From Rhodospirillales bacterium (GTDB taxonomy: Bacteria; Pseudomonadota; Alphaproteobacteria; Rhodospirillales; Magnetospirillaceae), in assembly GCA_019455065.1 (NCBI GenBank), contig JACFNC010000001.1:372001-436000 (forward strand): a DNA stretch of 64,000 nt. The letters run 5' to 3'. The notes under the pieces are model-generated. The model was not told where the DNA came from. It saw only the letters and a list, made by a program, of their open reading frames with translations, and ran no database searches. The position numbers and the translations under genes were made by a program. Of the stretch, positions 8,914 to 17,616 are shown piece by piece; positions within the stretch are counted from its first letter, which is position 1, and each line of letters opens with the position of its first letter.

Positions 8914-9204
8914 ATGCTACGCACAACGATCGCTACGATCTCGATGCTTGCGGCCTGGCCTGCCGTCGCGCAGCAAATCTGCGCCGATAGGAACACGATC
9001 CTGGGCAGCCTTTCCGCCGATTTCTCGGAAAGGCCTGCGGCGCTCGGAATGGGCGACGACGGCAACATCGTCGAGTTGCTCACCTCTCGTGACGGCGGAA
9101 CATGGACAATCCTGGTTACGACTCCGCAGGGGGTCAGTTGCGTGGTCGCCACCGGCGAGGCGTGGGAAGACATCCCCAAGCAACTGGCGGGGTCCGGAAC
9201 CTGA
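8914..9204 (+). CDS. Small secreted protein of unknown function
   Basis: The 96-residue protein begins with a signal peptide, MLRTTIATISMLAAWPAVAQ, with likely cleavage after AVA. The mature part contains ADRNTILGSL, an ALGMGDDGNIVELLTS stretch and DGGTWTILVTTPQG, features seen in small uncharacterised exported proteins of alphaproteobacteria. Two cysteines remain after processing and could form a disulfide. ATG 8914 is chosen because GAGAGG lies about seven bases before it; the open frame upstream reads through non-coding DNA. Its TGA abuts the converging stop codon of the DUF192 gene. No function is assigned. Confidence 0.75.
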   Translation: MLRTTIATISMLAAWPAVAQQICADRNTILGSLSADFSERPAALGMGDDGNIVELLTSRDGGTWTILVTTPQGVSCVVATGEAWEDIPKQLAGSGT

Positions 9205-9672
9205 TCATTCTCGGTCGAACATGTCGTGGATCACCCGGTCACCAACCTTGATGCCCAGGCGGTCGACCGTTCCCCCGTTCACCTCGAGCACCCCCCGCAC
9301 CGCGCCCATCGAAGCGTGAGGCTGAAGCGATCCCGGAACCGTGCGTTCGGCCACGTTGGCGATGCGGCCGTCGCCGCGTATGAAGATCATATCGAGCGGC
9401 AGGAGCGTGTTCTTCATCCACATGCTCACCGGCCGTTCAACCCCGAAGTCGAACAACATTCCCGCATCCCCCGCCAATTGACGCCGGAACATGAGGCCTA
9501 CGGCAAGTTGCCGTTGGCTGCGGGCGACCTCGACGAGAAAGCGGTGACGGTGGCCCTCCGTTGTTTCGACCGTCAATTCCGAACGCTCGGGCGGGGGATC
9601 GCTCACCGCACCGGTGGCGCTCCAGCCGACCGCAGCGATCGCGAGACAAGTGACGGCAAGTCGCCTGATCAT
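9205..9672 (-). CDS. DUF192 family exported protein
   Basis: The 155-residue protein has an N-terminal signal peptide (MIRRLAVTCLAIAAVGWSAT) and a DUF192 domain. Recognisable segments are LTVETTEGHRHRFLVEVA, QLAVGLMFRRQLAGDAGMLFDF, the core WMKNTLLPLDMIFI near residue 90, and VLEVNGGTVDRLGIKVGD at the end. The family is widespread, small and exported or periplasmic; its biochemical role is not established. ATG 9672 gives a sensible signal peptide, so the 34-codon upstream extension was discarded. It converges on the preceding small secreted protein and diverges from the riboswitch-controlled transporter. Confidence 0.88.
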   Translation of the reverse strand: MIRRLAVTCLAIAAVGWSATGAVSDPPPERSELTVETTEGHRHRFLVEVARSQRQLAVGLMFRRQLAGDAGMLFDFGVERPVSMWMKNTLLPLDMIFIRGDGRIANVAERTVPGSLQPHASMGAVRGVLEVNGGTVDRLGIKVGDRVIHDMFDRE

Positions 9673-9775
9673 GATCGTATCACTGTGCCCGGCGTTCCCC
9701 GCGCACGCAAGCGCCGGAATGCCAGACAATTCGCCTTGCCTTGGGGCGCCGGCGAGCGCATAGTCCGCCCTCATC

Positions 9776-9866
9776 GGCGGGGGGAGCCGCGCAGGCGGCT
9801 GAGAGGTCTTTTCGGAAGACGACCCCTAGAACCTGATCCGGTTAACACCGGCGTAGGGACGCAAGG
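9776..9866 (+). promoter_or_regulatory. TPP (thiamine pyrophosphate) riboswitch
   Basis: The conserved THI-element core is present in order: GGGGAGCC near 9781, CTGAGA at 9799-9804 followed by a hairpin (GTCTTTTCGGAAGAC), GACCC at 9821-9825, GAACCTGATC at 9829-9838, a CCGGTTAACACCGG hairpin, and GCGTAGGGA at 9851-9859. The aptamer ends only about ten bases before the ATG at 9870. The likely ribosome-binding AAGG (9863-9866) directly follows the closing helix. This suggests that ligand binding hides the ribosome-binding site; a transcriptional effect cannot be excluded. Confidence 0.95.
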
Positions 9867-9869
9867 CAT

Positions 9870-10613
9870 ATGTCGTCTATCCCCTCTCCTTCGGTTCACG
9901 TCCACGCCGCGCGCTTGGCTTTTGCCGGCGTCCCGCTTTTCGATGACCTTGACTTTCAGCTTCCAGGCGGATCGTGGACATGCCTGCTCGGACCGAGCGG
10001 CGTGGGCAAGTCGACCCTATTGCGAATACTCGCCGGCCTCGAGTCCGCAGGCGACCAGGGTCAGGTGGTATGCGGCGACGGGATTCCGCTGAGCGGACGC
10101 GCGGCCTACATGGCGCAAAAGGATCTCCTGCTGCCGTGGCTCTCCGTGATCGAGAACGCGGTCGTTGGATTTCGTCTTCGGGGCCAGCGCGCCCCCAAGC
10201 ATCAGGCGCGCGAACTACTCGCCGCGGTGGGGTTGGCGGACCGTTGCTACGCTCGTCCTGACGACCTTTCGGGCGGGATGCGCCAGCGCGTCGCTCTCGT
10301 GCGCACCCTTGTCGAGGACCGGCCGGTTATCCTCATGGACGAACCCTTCTCCGCCCTGGATGCGATTACCCGATACCGTCTGCAATCTTTGGCCTCGCGA
10401 CTGCTCGCTGGTCGGACGGTCCTCCTCGTCACCCACGATCCGCTGGAGGCCCTGAGGCTCGGTCATCGCATTCATGTCCTGGCCGGACGGCCGGCGCGCC
10501 TCGGTGCGTGCATCGAGCCCCCGGGGAAACCTCCACGCGACCCGTCTGATCCCGCCGTGCTTGCCGCCCAGGCCGACCTGCTACGCCGCCTCGCCGCGGC
10601 CGCCGAGGCCTAG
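9870..10613 (+). CDS. thiZ: ABC transporter ATP-binding protein, thiamine-precursor uptake (ThiZ-like)
   Basis: This is the ATPase of a NitT/TauT-type importer, probably for the thiamine pyrimidine precursor. In 247 residues it shows Walker A GPSGVGKST (41-49), a Q-loop AYMAQKDLLLPW, the signature LSGGMRQRVAL near 132, Walker B VILMDEPFSALDA near 153 and an H-loop VTHDP. Substrate is inferred from the TPP riboswitch immediately upstream and the NMT1-type binding protein two genes downstream, not from the ATPase itself. Its stop is three bases before the permease start. Confidence 0.9.
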   Translation: MSSIPSPSVHVHAARLAFAGVPLFDDLDFQLPGGSWTCLLGPSGVGKSTLLRILAGLESAGDQGQVVCGDGIPLSGRAAYMAQKDLLLPWLSVIENAVVGFRLRGQRAPKHQARELLAAVGLADRCYARPDDLSGGMRQRVALVRTLVEDRPVILMDEPFSALDAITRYRLQSLASRLLAGRTVLLVTHDPLEALRLGHRIHVLAGRPARLGACIEPPGKPPRDPSDPAVLAAQADLLRRLAAAAEA

Positions 10614-10616
10614 CCG

Positions 10617-11366
10617 ATGTGGCGCCGCCTTGCCATTCTGCCTGGCCTCGTCGCGGTTTGGCAGTTGGCCGCCCTTGCCGCCGGGGGCCGAGCCTACATT
10701 CTGCCCGGCCCCTGGGAAGTCCTCCTCGCCGGGGTGGCTCGTTGGGACGTCATTGGGGAGCACGCCCTCGTAACCTTTGCGGAAGTGATCGCCGGCCTCG
10801 TCGTGGGCGGTGTCTGTGGGGCCGGCACAGCGCTTCTGATGGCCAGCTATCGCCCCGCCTGGCGCTGGCTCATGCCGGCCCTGGTTGTCAGCCAGGCTAT
10901 TCCAGTGTTCGCGATCGCGCCGATCCTGGTCCTTTGGTTCGGCTATGGCATGGCGTCGAAGGTCGTGATGGCCACCCTGATCATCTATTTCCCCGTAACG
11001 ACGGCGTTTTTCGATGGGCTGCGGCGTACCGACGGCGGGTGGCTCGACCTCGCGCGCACGATGGGCGGAACCCGGCAACGCATCCTTTGGCGCATCCGGG
11101 TTCCTGCGGCTCTGCCCTCCCTCGCCTCCGGATTGCGTGTCGCGGCGGCGGTGGCCCCGATCGGGGCCGTGGTCGGCGAATGGGTCGGGTCGAGCGCCGG
11201 CCTCGGCTACCTGATGCTGCATGCCAACGCGCGCATGCAGGTGCCGCTCATGTTCGCGGCGCTCGTCACCTTGGCCATGTTCGGCGTCGCCCTTTACATC
11301 GCGGTCGATTGGCTGCTTCGGCGAGCGCTGTACTGGCAGCGCGATACCCTTCCAAGCGAAGACTGA
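10617..11366 (+). CDS. thiX: ABC transporter permease, thiamine-precursor uptake (ThiX-like)
   Basis: A 249-residue inner-membrane protein with about six predicted hydrophobic helices. It has the permease EAA loop near residues 143-170 (LARTMGGTRQRILWRIRVPA), which docks onto the ATPase. It belongs to the binding-protein-dependent permease family used by NitT/TauT importers. Its start follows the ATPase stop by three bases and the binding-protein gene follows 17 bases later, so all three are expected to be under the TPP riboswitch. Confidence 0.9.
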   Translation: MWRRLAILPGLVAVWQLAALAAGGRAYILPGPWEVLLAGVARWDVIGEHALVTFAEVIAGLVVGGVCGAGTALLMASYRPAWRWLMPALVVSQAIPVFAIAPILVLWFGYGMASKVVMATLIIYFPVTTAFFDGLRRTDGGWLDLARTMGGTRQRILWRIRVPAALPSLASGLRVAAAVAPIGAVVGEWVGSSAGLGYLMLHANARMQVPLMFAALVTLAMFGVALYIAVDWLLRRALYWQRDTLPSED

Positions 11367-11383
11367 AGAGGAATTATGATAAT

Positions 11384-12334
11384 ATGAAACTCAACGTGAT
11401 CGGGCGACTCGCAGCGCTCGCCTTCGCCGTAGCGCTGGCCTCGCCCGCCGCCGCTGCGGACAAACTCACCATCGTCCTGGACTGGTTCGTCAATCCCGAT
11501 CACGGCCCGCTGGTCGTCGCGCTGGAAAACGGGTATTTCGCGGATGCCGGCCTTGATGTCGAGCTGATCGCCCCGGCCGACCCCAACGACCCACCCAAGC
11601 TGGTCGCCGCCGGCAAGGCCGATCTCGCGGTGTCCTATCAGCCGCAGCTTCACCTGCATGCCGCCGAGGGCTTGCCGCTGGTGCGGATCGGCACCCTTGT
11701 GGCGACGCCCCTCAACTCGCTCGTCGTTCTGCGGGACGGGCCGATCGAGACGATCGCCGACCTCAAGGGGCGCAAGATAGGATTCTCGGTGGGGGGCTTC
11801 GAGGATGCCCTGCTTGGCGCAATGCTGGCGCGCCACGGCCTGTCGCTGGCCGACGTGACGCTCGTGAACGTGAACTTCTCACTCTCGCCCGCCCTCATCG
11901 CCGGGCAGGTCGATGCGGTGATCGGCGCGTTTCGCAATTTCGAACTCAATCAGATGGATATCGTCAAGCATCCGGGCCGGGCGTTCTTTCCCGAGGAGGA
12001 GGGAGTGCCGGCCTATGACGAACTCATCGTGGTCGCCCATCGCGAGCGCCTGAAAGACGCGCGGCTGCGCCGGTTCCTGAATGCGGTGGAACGGGCCACG
12101 CAATTTACCGTCAACCATCCCGACGCGGCGTGGTCGCTCTTCATTCGCAACCACAAGGACCTTGACGACGAACTGAACCGGCGGGCATGGGCCGATACGC
12201 TGCGGCGGTTGGCGCTGCGCCCCGCGGCGCTGGATGCGGCGCGCTACGCCGCCTTTGCCGCCTTTCTGGAACGGCAGGGGATGCTCAAGAAGGTGCCGCC
12301 GCTCGCGACTTATGCCGTCGAGCTGCCCTATTGA
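11384..12334 (+). CDS. thiY: ABC transporter substrate-binding protein, NMT1/THI5-like (ThiY-like)
   Basis: The periplasmic binding component of the preceding importer. The 316-residue precursor starts with a signal peptide ending near residue 24 (SPAAAADK). The mature domain has the NMT1-like segments LTIVLDWFVNPDHGPLVVA, GYFADAGLDVELI and GKADLAVSYQPQ. Similar riboswitch-linked ThiY proteins bind formylaminopyrimidine, a thiamine degradation product that is salvaged; that ligand is an inference here. The start at 11384 follows GAAGAGGA; an out-of-frame ATG at 11376 opens only a three-codon frame. Confidence 0.9.
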   Translation: MKLNVIGRLAALAFAVALASPAAAADKLTIVLDWFVNPDHGPLVVALENGYFADAGLDVELIAPADPNDPPKLVAAGKADLAVSYQPQLHLHAAEGLPLVRIGTLVATPLNSLVVLRDGPIETIADLKGRKIGFSVGGFEDALLGAMLARHGLSLADVTLVNVNFSLSPALIAGQVDAVIGAFRNFELNQMDIVKHPGRAFFPEEEGVPAYDELIVVAHRERLKDARLRRFLNAVERATQFTVNHPDAAWSLFIRNHKDLDDELNRRAWADTLRRLALRPAALDAARYAAFAAFLERQGMLKKVPPLATYAVELPY

Positions 12335-12342
12335 TGTCGAGC

Positions 12343-12377
12343 AACGCCCGGTGCCGCTGGTGCCGGGCGTTTAAAAA
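12343..12377 (+). terminator. Intrinsic terminator after the thiamine-precursor transporter
   Basis: Inverted repeat AACGCCCGG (12343-12351) and CCGGGCGTT (12363-12371) forms a nine-base-pair GC-rich stem with an 11-base loop that can pair further. A short run TTT then AAAAA follows. It lies nine bases after the thiY stop, between convergent genes, and overlaps the stop codon of the minus-strand antiporter gene. It should mainly stop plus-strand transcription; the T tract is short, so efficiency is uncertain. Confidence 0.7.
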
Positions 12378-14056
12378 TAGAATACCGCGAGTGAGGCGCC
12401 GAGCAGGACCAGGGTGACCAACGCCATGTCGCCCGTCGACCATGTTCGCGCGAAGATCCCCCTGCCCCCATGCAGCCTTTCCGCCACCACCAGGACATTC
12501 CGGACGCCTAGGAACCAGGTCTTGCGGACCGTCCTGTCAACCGCAACCAACCCTCCCCCGATCAGCCGGACCAGTTGAGGGCCGAGTCGCCGGTAAATCC
12601 AGTCGGTATCGAGCGTGATCGTCAGCGTCCGCTTCATCATGGGAAGCAGCAGGAAGAACGCCAGGCCGGAGAAGCTGAGAAGTTGCAGCATCTCGAGGAC
12701 GTGGGGGACCGTGTACGGTTCGTAGGTGACCGGGAAAGGCAAGAGCCGGTAGAAGGGCTCCGGAAACACGCCGATCCCAACGCAGAGCGCAGCGAAAAGG
12801 ATCATGGCCGCGCGCATGTTCCATGGCGGATCGGCGGGCCGCAGGCCCGAATCCTTTTGAAAGAATACGAACCACGGGAACTTGATGCCGGCATGCAGGA
12901 AAACCCCGGCGGATGCCGCAGTCAGCAAGAGCCAGGCGCTCGCCAAATGCTGATCCGCCGCCGCCTGTGAGATCATGGACTTGCTGACGAAGCCGGAAGT
13001 CCACGGGAAGGATGAGATGGCAAGCGCGCCAATGATGCCGCAGATCGTCGTCACCGGCATCGACTGGAACAGGCCGCCGAGATCGGTGCATTTCCGCTTC
13101 CCGGTCATGTACAGCACCGAGCCCGCCGACATCAGCAGCAAGGCCTTGTAGATGATATGGGTGAAGGCGTGGGCGGCGGCGCCGTTGAGGGCCATCTCGG
13201 TGCCGATGCCGATCCCGGTAACCATGAATCCGACCTGGTTGACGATGCTATAGGCCAGGATGCGCCGCATGTCGTTCTCGAGCAGCGCGTAGATGATGCC
13301 GTAGAACACCATGAAGAGCCCGACGAACACCAGAATCTCCGCCCCCGGGAAGCCGCGGATCAGCACGTAGACCGCGGTCTTGGTCGTAAAGGCCGAAAGG
13401 AACACCATGCCGCTCCAGGACGCCTCGGGATAGGCGTCGGGCAACCACGCCGACACCGGCGGCGCTCCCGCGTTGATCAGGAACCCGAGGAGGATCAGCC
13501 AGGTCCCGAGCGACTCGGGCCGCATGGCGTGGAAGGACACGTCGCCCGTCGCGTTCACGTGGGCGACGATACCGACCATGAGAATGACGCCGCCCGCCAG
13601 GTGCATCATGACGTAGCGCAGCGACGCGCCGTAGGCCTGAGCGGTGCCCGCCGACCACAACACCAGCGTCGATGCCACCGCCATCAGTTCCCAGAAAACG
13701 AACACGCTGATCAGGTCGCCGGCCATGGCCACGCCGACCGCGCTGCCGCCGTAGACGAACGCGGCGGAAAGCTCGACGACCGTGCGCTGGTTGAGGGCGA
13801 AAAGCGCTCCGCCAGCGGCCATGACAAGAAAGATCGTCGCGAACAGGCGGCTGAGCGCATCGGCCTGGACGGGCACGATCCGATAATCGAGGAAACCCAC
13901 CGACAATGCCGGGCCATCCGGGAGGGTCCATACCTGGACGAGCGCAATCGCGGGCAAGAGCAGCGCCACTCCGCCCCGAGCGCGGCCACGCAGCAGCGGC
14001 AGCAGAAAGGCTCCCAGGACGAGGATGAGGCCGGGAGGCAGTGATTCAAACGTCAT
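12371..14056 (-). CDS. Mrp-type antiporter, third MrpD/NuoN-like subunit
   Basis: A polytopic proton-channel-like subunit of 561 residues (Proton_antipo_M fold) that closes the Mrp cluster. The conserved membrane glutamate is in VFVFWELMAVAS near residue 120 and a channel lysine in AFTTKTAVYVLIR near 232; the core helix has APPVSAWLPDAYPEAS. The C-terminal 100 residues form an extra membrane-associated extension with TLDTDWIYRRLG, found in some MrpD-like proteins and NuoL-like subunits. Its start overlaps the end of the 87-residue membrane protein gene by 11 bases. This is the third such subunit in the cluster, where canonical Mrp systems have two (MrpA and MrpD). Confidence 0.88.
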   Translation of the reverse strand: MTFESLPPGLILVLGAFLLPLLRGRARGGVALLLPAIALVQVWTLPDGPALSVGFLDYRIVPVQADALSRLFATIFLVMAAGGALFALNQRTVVELSAAFVYGGSAVGVAMAGDLISVFVFWELMAVASTLVLWSAGTAQAYGASLRYVMMHLAGGVILMVGIVAHVNATGDVSFHAMRPESLGTWLILLGFLINAGAPPVSAWLPDAYPEASWSGMVFLSAFTTKTAVYVLIRGFPGAEILVFVGLFMVFYGIIYALLENDMRRILAYSIVNQVGFMVTGIGIGTEMALNGAAAHAFTHIIYKALLLMSAGSVLYMTGKRKCTDLGGLFQSMPVTTICGIIGALAISSFPWTSGFVSKSMISQAAADQHLASAWLLLTAASAGVFLHAGIKFPWFVFFQKDSGLRPADPPWNMRAAMILFAALCVGIGVFPEPFYRLLPFPVTYEPYTVPHVLEMLQLLSFSGLAFFLLLPMMKRTLTITLDTDWIYRRLGPQLVRLIGGGLVAVDRTVRKTWFLGVRNVLVVAERLHGGRGIFARTWSTGDMALVTLVLLGASLAVFYF

Positions 14057-14309
14057 AATAGTCGTCCCGGCGCTTCAGAAGGATGCCCAGCCCCTTGGCG
14101 GCCACCACCATCGCGGCGCAGGTTGCGAACCCGTACCACGCATAGAAGGCGAAGCTTCCATCAACCTCGAAATAGGCGTGGCCGTGCACGAAGGCACCGG
14201 CCCCGACCAAGGCCGCGAGAAAGGCGATGCCGCCGACCCATAACCCCTTGATCGTGGACGGCCGTACCAGCCAATGCTTTTTGCCGCCGGCACCCGAAGC
14301 ATTCACCAT
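14046..14309 (-). CDS. Small two-helix membrane protein within the Mrp cluster
   Basis: An 87-residue protein with two predicted membrane helices (about residues 24-44 and 53-75) and a charged C-terminus KRRDDYYDV. The loop between the helices contains HGHAYFEVDGSFAFYAWYGF, with two histidines and acidic residues. ATG 14309 follows GGAGG and shares its A with the upstream TGA, so it is co-translated with the preceding antiporter subunit. It matches none of the canonical Mrp subunits A-G that I recognise. A role as an accessory subunit of this complex is inferred only from position. Confidence 0.8.
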   Translation of the reverse strand: MVNASGAGGKKHWLVRPSTIKGLWVGGIAFLAALVGAGAFVHGHAYFEVDGSFAFYAWYGFATCAAMVVAAKGLGILLKRRDDYYDV

Positions 14310-15775
14310 CAGGACCTCCCTATGACGGCGCCAGCAAGCTCGAGCATCGCGCCGGGAGCCAGGAACAGGATCACGGTTCCCGTAGCGGTCACGACAAGCG
14401 CCAGCACCGACGGCCAAGGCGCCTCGCCATGCTCGTGGTGATGGCCATCGGCGGTCTCCTTGCGGAAAAAGGCCGCATAGACGATCGGCAGGAAATAGCC
14501 GGCGTTGAGCAACGTGCTAATGACCACCGTCGCCACCGCGACGATCTGCCCGGCGTCAAGCGCGCCTTGCAGGATGTACCACTTGCTCACGAATCCAGCG
14601 GTCGGGGGCACTCCGATCATCGACAGCGCTCCGATGGCGAAGGCCGTCATCGTCCACGGCATGCGCCGGCCGATGCCGGCGAGTTGGCTGACCTCGGTCT
14701 TATGGCTGGCAACCATGATCGCGCCAGCCGCGAAAAACAGCGTGATCTTGCCGAACGCATGCGCCGCGATGTGCAGCGCCGCGCCCATCACCGACTGCGG
14801 GGCCAGGACCGCCGTCGCCAGGACCACATAGGAGAGTTGGCTAATGGTAGAATAGGCCAGTCGGGCCTTGAGATTGTCCTTGGTGAGCGCGACGATCGAG
14901 GCCGCGATGATCGTGAAGGCGGCCAGCCACTGCAGCCACACCGCGCCGTCGATCCCCACCAGCAGGTCCACGCCGAACACATAGACCGTGACCTTGACCA
15001 CCGTGAACACGCCGGCCTTCACCACGGCGACAGCATGGAGCAGCGCGCTGACCGGCGTCGGAGCCACCATGGCCGCCGGCAGCCAGCGGTGGAACGGCAT
15101 TATGGCGATCTTGCCAATACCGAACACATAGATGGCGAACAGCACCGCGACGACGGTATCGGAGGCCTTCCCGGCAAGGATGCCGCCATCGGCGAAGGTC
15201 AGGGTGCCGGCGATGATCCAGGTTGCGATGATCGCCAGCAACTGGAACACGATCGACGTGCCTAGGAGCAGACCCAGATAGAGGCGGCCCGCCCGCTTCG
15301 CCTGCTCGGTGCCGGCATGGGTGACCAGCGGGAAAGTGCTGATGGTCAGCGCTTCGTAGAAGATGAACAGCGTCAGCATGTTCCCGGCCAACGCGATGCC
15401 CATGGTGCTGGCGATGGCGACCGCGAAGAAGGCGTAGAAACGCGTCTGGTGCTTCTCGTGGTGTCCGCGCATGTAGCCGATGGCGTAGATCGTGGTCACG
15501 ATCCACAGGAAACTGGCGATGAGGGCGAACAGCATGCCCAGTGGTTCGACGCTGAATGCAATGGGTAGCCCGGGCAGCATCTCGCCGACCACCACCTCGG
15601 GCCGGGCCCCTTGGTCCACCAGCCGCCAGAGGGAGAACACAACAGCGAACAACAGTCCCGCGGTGATGAGCGAAAACGCCTCGCGCAGGTTTGGAAGACG
15701 GTCGGCGAGAACGATCGGCACCACCCCGATGAGCGGCACCAGAATGGCGAGCAGGACAAGCGTCGTCTCGTTCAC
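14309..15775 (-). CDS. Mrp-type antiporter subunit, NuoL/MrpA N-domain-like
   Basis: A 488-residue polytopic Proton_antipo_M protein. The conserved glutamate lies in LFIFYEALTISTFP and the channel helix reads PTPVSALLHAVAVVKAGVF; the ALLH-x6-KAG pattern is closer to NuoL and the N-terminal half of MrpA than to MrpD. The start is taken as GTG 15775, overlapping the preceding mrpD stop by four bases (GTGA); the frame is open further upstream but lies inside mrpD. It ends in TGA sharing a base with the small membrane protein gene. It may supply the MrpA antiporter domain that is otherwise missing. Confidence 0.85.
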   Translation of the reverse strand: MNETTLVLLAILVPLIGVVPIVLADRLPNLREAFSLITAGLLFAVVFSLWRLVDQGARPEVVVGEMLPGLPIAFSVEPLGMLFALIASFLWIVTTIYAIGYMRGHHEKHQTRFYAFFAVAIASTMGIALAGNMLTLFIFYEALTISTFPLVTHAGTEQAKRAGRLYLGLLLGTSIVFQLLAIIATWIIAGTLTFADGGILAGKASDTVVAVLFAIYVFGIGKIAIMPFHRWLPAAMVAPTPVSALLHAVAVVKAGVFTVVKVTVYVFGVDLLVGIDGAVWLQWLAAFTIIAASIVALTKDNLKARLAYSTISQLSYVVLATAVLAPQSVMGAALHIAAHAFGKITLFFAAGAIMVASHKTEVSQLAGIGRRMPWTMTAFAIGALSMIGVPPTAGFVSKWYILQGALDAGQIVAVATVVISTLLNAGYFLPIVYAAFFRKETADGHHHEHGEAPWPSVLALVVTATGTVILFLAPGAMLELAGAVIGRS

Positions 15776-17259
15776 GGCGCAATCCCCTGCGACAAAAAGG
15801 AAGCGGCCGTGCGGGCCACCGCCATGGTTCCCGTCGCATCCAGCCCGAACCAGACCACCGCGGCGCACAGCACCCACGTCGGCACGACGACCGTCAGCGG
15901 TGCTTCGGTCACCTTCATGGTGGCCTCGGTCGCCTTATGGAACCAAGCCACCTCGACGACCCGCCACACGTAGACAACGGCAAGCAGCGAACTCAGCAAC
16001 ACCAGCACCGCAGCCGGCCAGACCCCGGCCTCGACCGCAGCCTGGATCAAGTACCATTTGCTGACGAACCCCACCGTCAGGGGAACTCCGATCAGGCTGA
16101 GCCCGGCCACCAGAAACGCCACCATGGTGAGCGGCATCCGGCGTCCGATGCCGGCAAGCGCGTCGATACGAACCGAGCCGGTGCGCATGAAGACCGCCGT
16201 CAGCGCCAGGAAGATCGCCGTCTTCATCAGGGCATGGTTGAAAAGATGGACGATACCGGCGGCCAGCCCGGTGGTCGACAGCAGACTGACGCCGAACAGG
16301 ATGTATCCGATCTGCGCCACCGACGAATAGGCGAAGGAACGTTTGAGATCCGCCTGCCAGATCGCCACTGCGGAGCCGACGAACATCCCGATCAGGGCGA
16401 TGACCATGAGGAGGTCGGGCACCGCCGCCGCCTTCAAGAGACCGGTGCCCCCGAACATTCCAAGGACGACCCTGAGGAACACGTAGACCGAAACCTTGGT
16501 GGCCGTGCCCGCTAGAAAGGCCGTCGATATCGAGGGGGCGTAGGCGTAGGCGTTGGGCAGCCAAAGATGCAGCGGAAACGCCGCCATCTTGATGCCGATA
16601 CCGATCACCAGGAAGGCAAGGGCCGCCTGGACCGTGGTCGTATGCGCGACATCGGGCAAGCGGACGGCAAGGTCGGCCATGTTGAGGGTGCCGGTCATCA
16701 TGTAGGCCAGGCCGATACCGATGACGTAGAACGTCGCGCCGATGGTGCCGATCACCAAATAGCGGAAGGCCGCCGTGAGGGCCCGCCTATCGCGGCCGAG
16801 GCCGACGAGCACATAGGTGGACAACGACGAAATCTCGAGGAAGACGAACAGGTTGAACGCGTCGCCGGTGATCGCCATGCCGAGAAGGCCACACAGGCAC
16901 AACAGAAACATGGCGTAGAACAGATAGCGCCGCTCTTCCGGAATCTCGTGCTCGACGCTTCGCTTCGCCGCCAGTGCGACGATGGCGCCGATGGCCGCCA
17001 CGATGACGAGGACGAAGGCGTCCAGCGCATCGACTCGGTATTCAATTCCCCACGGCGCCGCCCAGCCGCCAAGCAGATAGCTGATCGGCCCCCCTTGCAT
17101 CACCAGCGCCAGCAGCCCAACCGCCATCGCCAGGCAAGACCAACTCACCAGCAGGGAGATGCCCCAAGCCGCGACGGGGCGACGCATGACGAAGCACACC
17201 GGCGCCGCCATCAACGGCACGACCACCAGAAGGGCCGGAAGATGCTCGACCAACCTCAC
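15772..17259 (-). CDS. mrpD: Mrp-type antiporter subunit D
   Basis: A 495-residue integral membrane protein homologous to MrpD/MnhD and NuoN/M. The proton-pathway glutamate is in FNLFVFLEISSLSTYVLVG near residue 138 and the lysine in AGTATKVSVYVFLR; the LHLWLPNAYAYAPS core precedes it. Located right after mrpC with a four-base overlap, the standard C-D order. It likely forms one of the antiporter modules that couple Na+ efflux to H+ influx across the inner membrane. Confidence 0.9.
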   Translation of the reverse strand: MRLVEHLPALLVVVPLMAAPVCFVMRRPVAAWGISLLVSWSCLAMAVGLLALVMQGGPISYLLGGWAAPWGIEYRVDALDAFVLVIVAAIGAIVALAAKRSVEHEIPEERRYLFYAMFLLCLCGLLGMAITGDAFNLFVFLEISSLSTYVLVGLGRDRRALTAAFRYLVIGTIGATFYVIGIGLAYMMTGTLNMADLAVRLPDVAHTTTVQAALAFLVIGIGIKMAAFPLHLWLPNAYAYAPSISTAFLAGTATKVSVYVFLRVVLGMFGGTGLLKAAAVPDLLMVIALIGMFVGSAVAIWQADLKRSFAYSSVAQIGYILFGVSLLSTTGLAAGIVHLFNHALMKTAIFLALTAVFMRTGSVRIDALAGIGRRMPLTMVAFLVAGLSLIGVPLTVGFVSKWYLIQAAVEAGVWPAAVLVLLSSLLAVVYVWRVVEVAWFHKATEATMKVTEAPLTVVVPTWVLCAAVVWFGLDATGTMAVARTAASFLSQGIAP

Positions 17260-17615
17260 GCCCCCTCCTCCGCCTCGCGCTCGGCCAACTCGTCCTCCTC
17301 GATGGTGCCGTAGGCCTCCTGAATGCGCACGACGAGGGCGAGGCCCAGGGCGGTGGTGGCGACGCCGACCACGATCGCGGTGAGAATCAGGACGTGCGGG
17401 AGGGGGTTGGAGTAGGTGCGAATGCCTTCGGCCAGGATCGGCGCGGTGCCGCCGGTGATCTTCCCCATCGTGATGTAAAGCACGAACACGGAAATCTGGA
17501 AGACGTTGAGGCCGATGATCTTCTTGACCAGGTTGCCCCTGGCGACAACCGTGTAGAGGCCGGCCATCATCAGGACGACCACTGCCCAGTAGTTTATGAG
17601 GCCGGGGATCTCCAT
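17256..17615 (-). CDS. mrpC: Mrp-type antiporter subunit C
   Basis: A 119-residue NuoK-like subunit with three predicted helices. Recognisable segments are GLYTVVARGNLVKKIIGLNVFQ and DPLPHV-like NPLPHVLILTAIVVGVATTALGLAL. The C-terminus is acidic (IEEDELAEREAEEG). It is preceded by mrpB with one spacer base and overlaps mrpD by four bases. The role is structural and proton-conducting, by analogy with NuoK. Confidence 0.92.
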   Translation of the reverse strand: MEIPGLINYWAVVVLMMAGLYTVVARGNLVKKIIGLNVFQISVFVLYITMGKITGGTAPILAEGIRTYSNPLPHVLILTAIVVGVATTALGLALVVRIQEAYGTIEEDELAEREAEEGA

Positions 17616-17616
17616 T

